NCBI RefSeq assembly: GCF_050231725.1
Contig: NZ_CP077172.1
Location: forward strand, 248,001-312,000
DNA length: 64,000 nt
Source: Fusobacterium nucleatum_L
Lineage (GTDB): Bacteria > Fusobacteriota > Fusobacteriia > Fusobacteriales > Fusobacteriaceae
Direction of reading: 5' to 3'
The notes under the pieces are model-generated. The model worked only from the letters and a program-made list of their open reading frames with translations, was not told the origin of the DNA and made no database searches. The position numbers and the translations under genes were made by a program. This document shows positions 63,216 through 64,000 of this stretch, in pieces. How positions within the stretch are numbered: position 1 is the first letter of the stretch; the number at the start of each line of letters is the position of its first letter.

Positions 63216-63917
63216 TTATTTTCCTAATTTTTTTTGTCTTCTATATACAATATAATTACCAACTGATTGAATAACTTGAACTAAGATGATTATTATAATT
63301 ATTGCATAAATCATTATATCAAGTTTAAATCTTAAATATCCAAATCTTATTGCCAAATCTCCAAGCCCCCCAGCTCCTATTGTTCCAGCCATTGCAGAAT
63401 AACCAATTAAACTAATTATAGTCACTACAATTCCATGAACTAATGTTGAGTAACATTCTGGCAACATAACCTTAAAAATAATTGTTGAATTACTAGCTCC
63501 CATACTTTGACTTGCTTCTATAAGTCCATGATCAACTTCAAGTAATGCTCCTTCAACTATTCTTGCTACAAAAGGTGCAGCTCCTATTGAAAGTGGAACA
63601 ACAGCTGCTGTTGCACCTATTGTCGTTCCTACAACAAATCTCGATAATGGGAATAAAATTATCATCAAGATAATGAAAGGAAAAGATCTCAAGGCATTTA
63701 TTATAACGCCTAAGATAGCATTAAATTTTTTCATTTCATGTATGCCATCTTCTTTTGTTATAACAAGTAGTACTCCTATTGGAAAACCAAGTAATAATGA
63801 AAATACAGTTGAAAGAAAAACCATATATATAGTTTCAACTGTTGAAACAGCTAACATACTTATGATAGGATTTTCAAAATTTTCAAATAGAGGCTCAATT
63901 AAAGAACTAATTTCCAT
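63216..63917 (-). CDS. metI: Methionine ABC transporter permease
   Basis: A 233-residue inner-membrane permease with five hydrophobic segments and the EAA loop EASQSMGASNSTIIFKVMLPE that contacts the ATPase. The N-terminal TVETIYMVFLSTVFSLLLGFP and the segment GLGDLAIRFGY are typical of MetI. GGAGGTG precedes the ATG, which lies within the last codons of metN (11-base overlap); metQ follows 14 bases later. Order metN-metI-metQ, as in most bacteria. Confidence 0.95.
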   Translation of the reverse strand: MEISSLIEPLFENFENPIISMLAVSTVETIYMVFLSTVFSLLLGFPIGVLLVITKEDGIHEMKKFNAILGVIINALRSFPFIILMIILFPLSRFVVGTTIGATAAVVPLSIGAAPFVARIVEGALLEVDHGLIEASQSMGASNSTIIFKVMLPECYSTLVHGIVVTIISLIGYSAMAGTIGAGGLGDLAIRFGYLRFKLDIMIYAIIIIIILVQVIQSVGNYIVYRRQKKLGK

Positions 63918-64000
63918 TATATATCACCTCCACTATAACATCCATAGTCTGCATAAGCTCTATTGCTTTCGTTTGAGCTTCTAAATTGCCATCAAGCTCA
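63907..64000 (-). CDS. metN: Methionine ABC transporter ATPase, C-terminal end
   Basis: Only the last 30 residues are in the window (ELDGNLEAQTKAIELMQTMD and the ending VIVEVIYNGN), open to the window edge. The sequence is consistent with the end of the regulatory NIL domain of MetN, and position ahead of metI and metQ supports it. The stop TAG overlaps the metI start by 11 bases. Confidence 0.75.
   Translation of the reverse strand, partial: ELDGNLEAQTKAIELMQTMDVIVEVIYNGN

Overview
The window comes from a Fusobacterium-type genome (F. nucleatum group or a close relative). It has very low GC, A/T-rich codon use and strong AGGAGG ribosome binding sites. The markers are a FadA-family adhesin gene cotranscribed with an OmpA-like protein and a giant type Va autotransporter, an anaerobic pyruvate:ferredoxin oxidoreductase with Pta and AckA, and histidine/glutamate fermentation genes. 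The genus call rests on gene content, not on a database match.

Layout. 1-1210: end of a polar amino-acid ABC transporter (ATPase tail and binding protein). 1291-3228: GlgX-like debranching enzyme. 3295-8407 (-): a gluconeogenic operon read as CcpN-like regulator, pyruvate phosphate dikinase, class III fructose-bisphosphatase. 8598-9011: small conserved orphan. 9094-14135 (-): GltS, urocanate hydratase and histidine ammonia-lyase, with a degenerate ROK regulator, a YitT membrane protein and an orphan reading the other way (14452-16916). 17129-26696: the accessory surface region, one strong promoter followed by FadA-like, two Glu/Ala/Lys-rich secreted proteins, a small lipoprotein, an OmpA-like protein and a 2368-residue autotransporter. 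26828-32781 (-): nifJ, ackA and pta, the pyruvate-to-acetate ATP pathway; a sirtuin follows. 33997-36244: an M20 amidohydrolase and amino-acid binding protein behind a leader that looks like a transcription attenuator. 36299-41831: Dps, a YwqK/MORN protein, glutaredoxin-like protein, formimidoylglutamase, a CyuA-like desulfidase and a DAACS transporter. 41874-49115 (-): MATE pump and an AddAB-like helicase/nuclease pair. 49319-58476: a tightly packed housekeeping run (aminotransferase, secreted orphan, YihY, PBP2-type transpeptidase, PriA, peptide deformylase, FtsB/DivIC-like, GlpX). 58505-58745: fossil of an IS3-family transposase. 58895-62338: two exporter-fold ABC half-transporters. 62416-64000 (-): MetQ, MetI and the end of MetN.

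How the genes fit together. Histidine is converted by HutH and HutU and finally by HutG to glutamate (HutI is not in the window); GltS moves glutamate. Pyruvate is oxidised by NifJ and turned into acetate and ATP by Pta and AckA, or returned towards sugar by PpdK and two unrelated fructose-bisphosphatases (class III and GlpX). GlgX handles stored alpha-glucan. The surface operon looks like a self-contained adhesin assembly unit.

Several starts were moved from an upstream GTG, TTG or ATG to a codon correctly spaced from the ribosome binding site; these are noted per gene. No tRNA, rRNA, CRISPR array or intact mobile element was seen.
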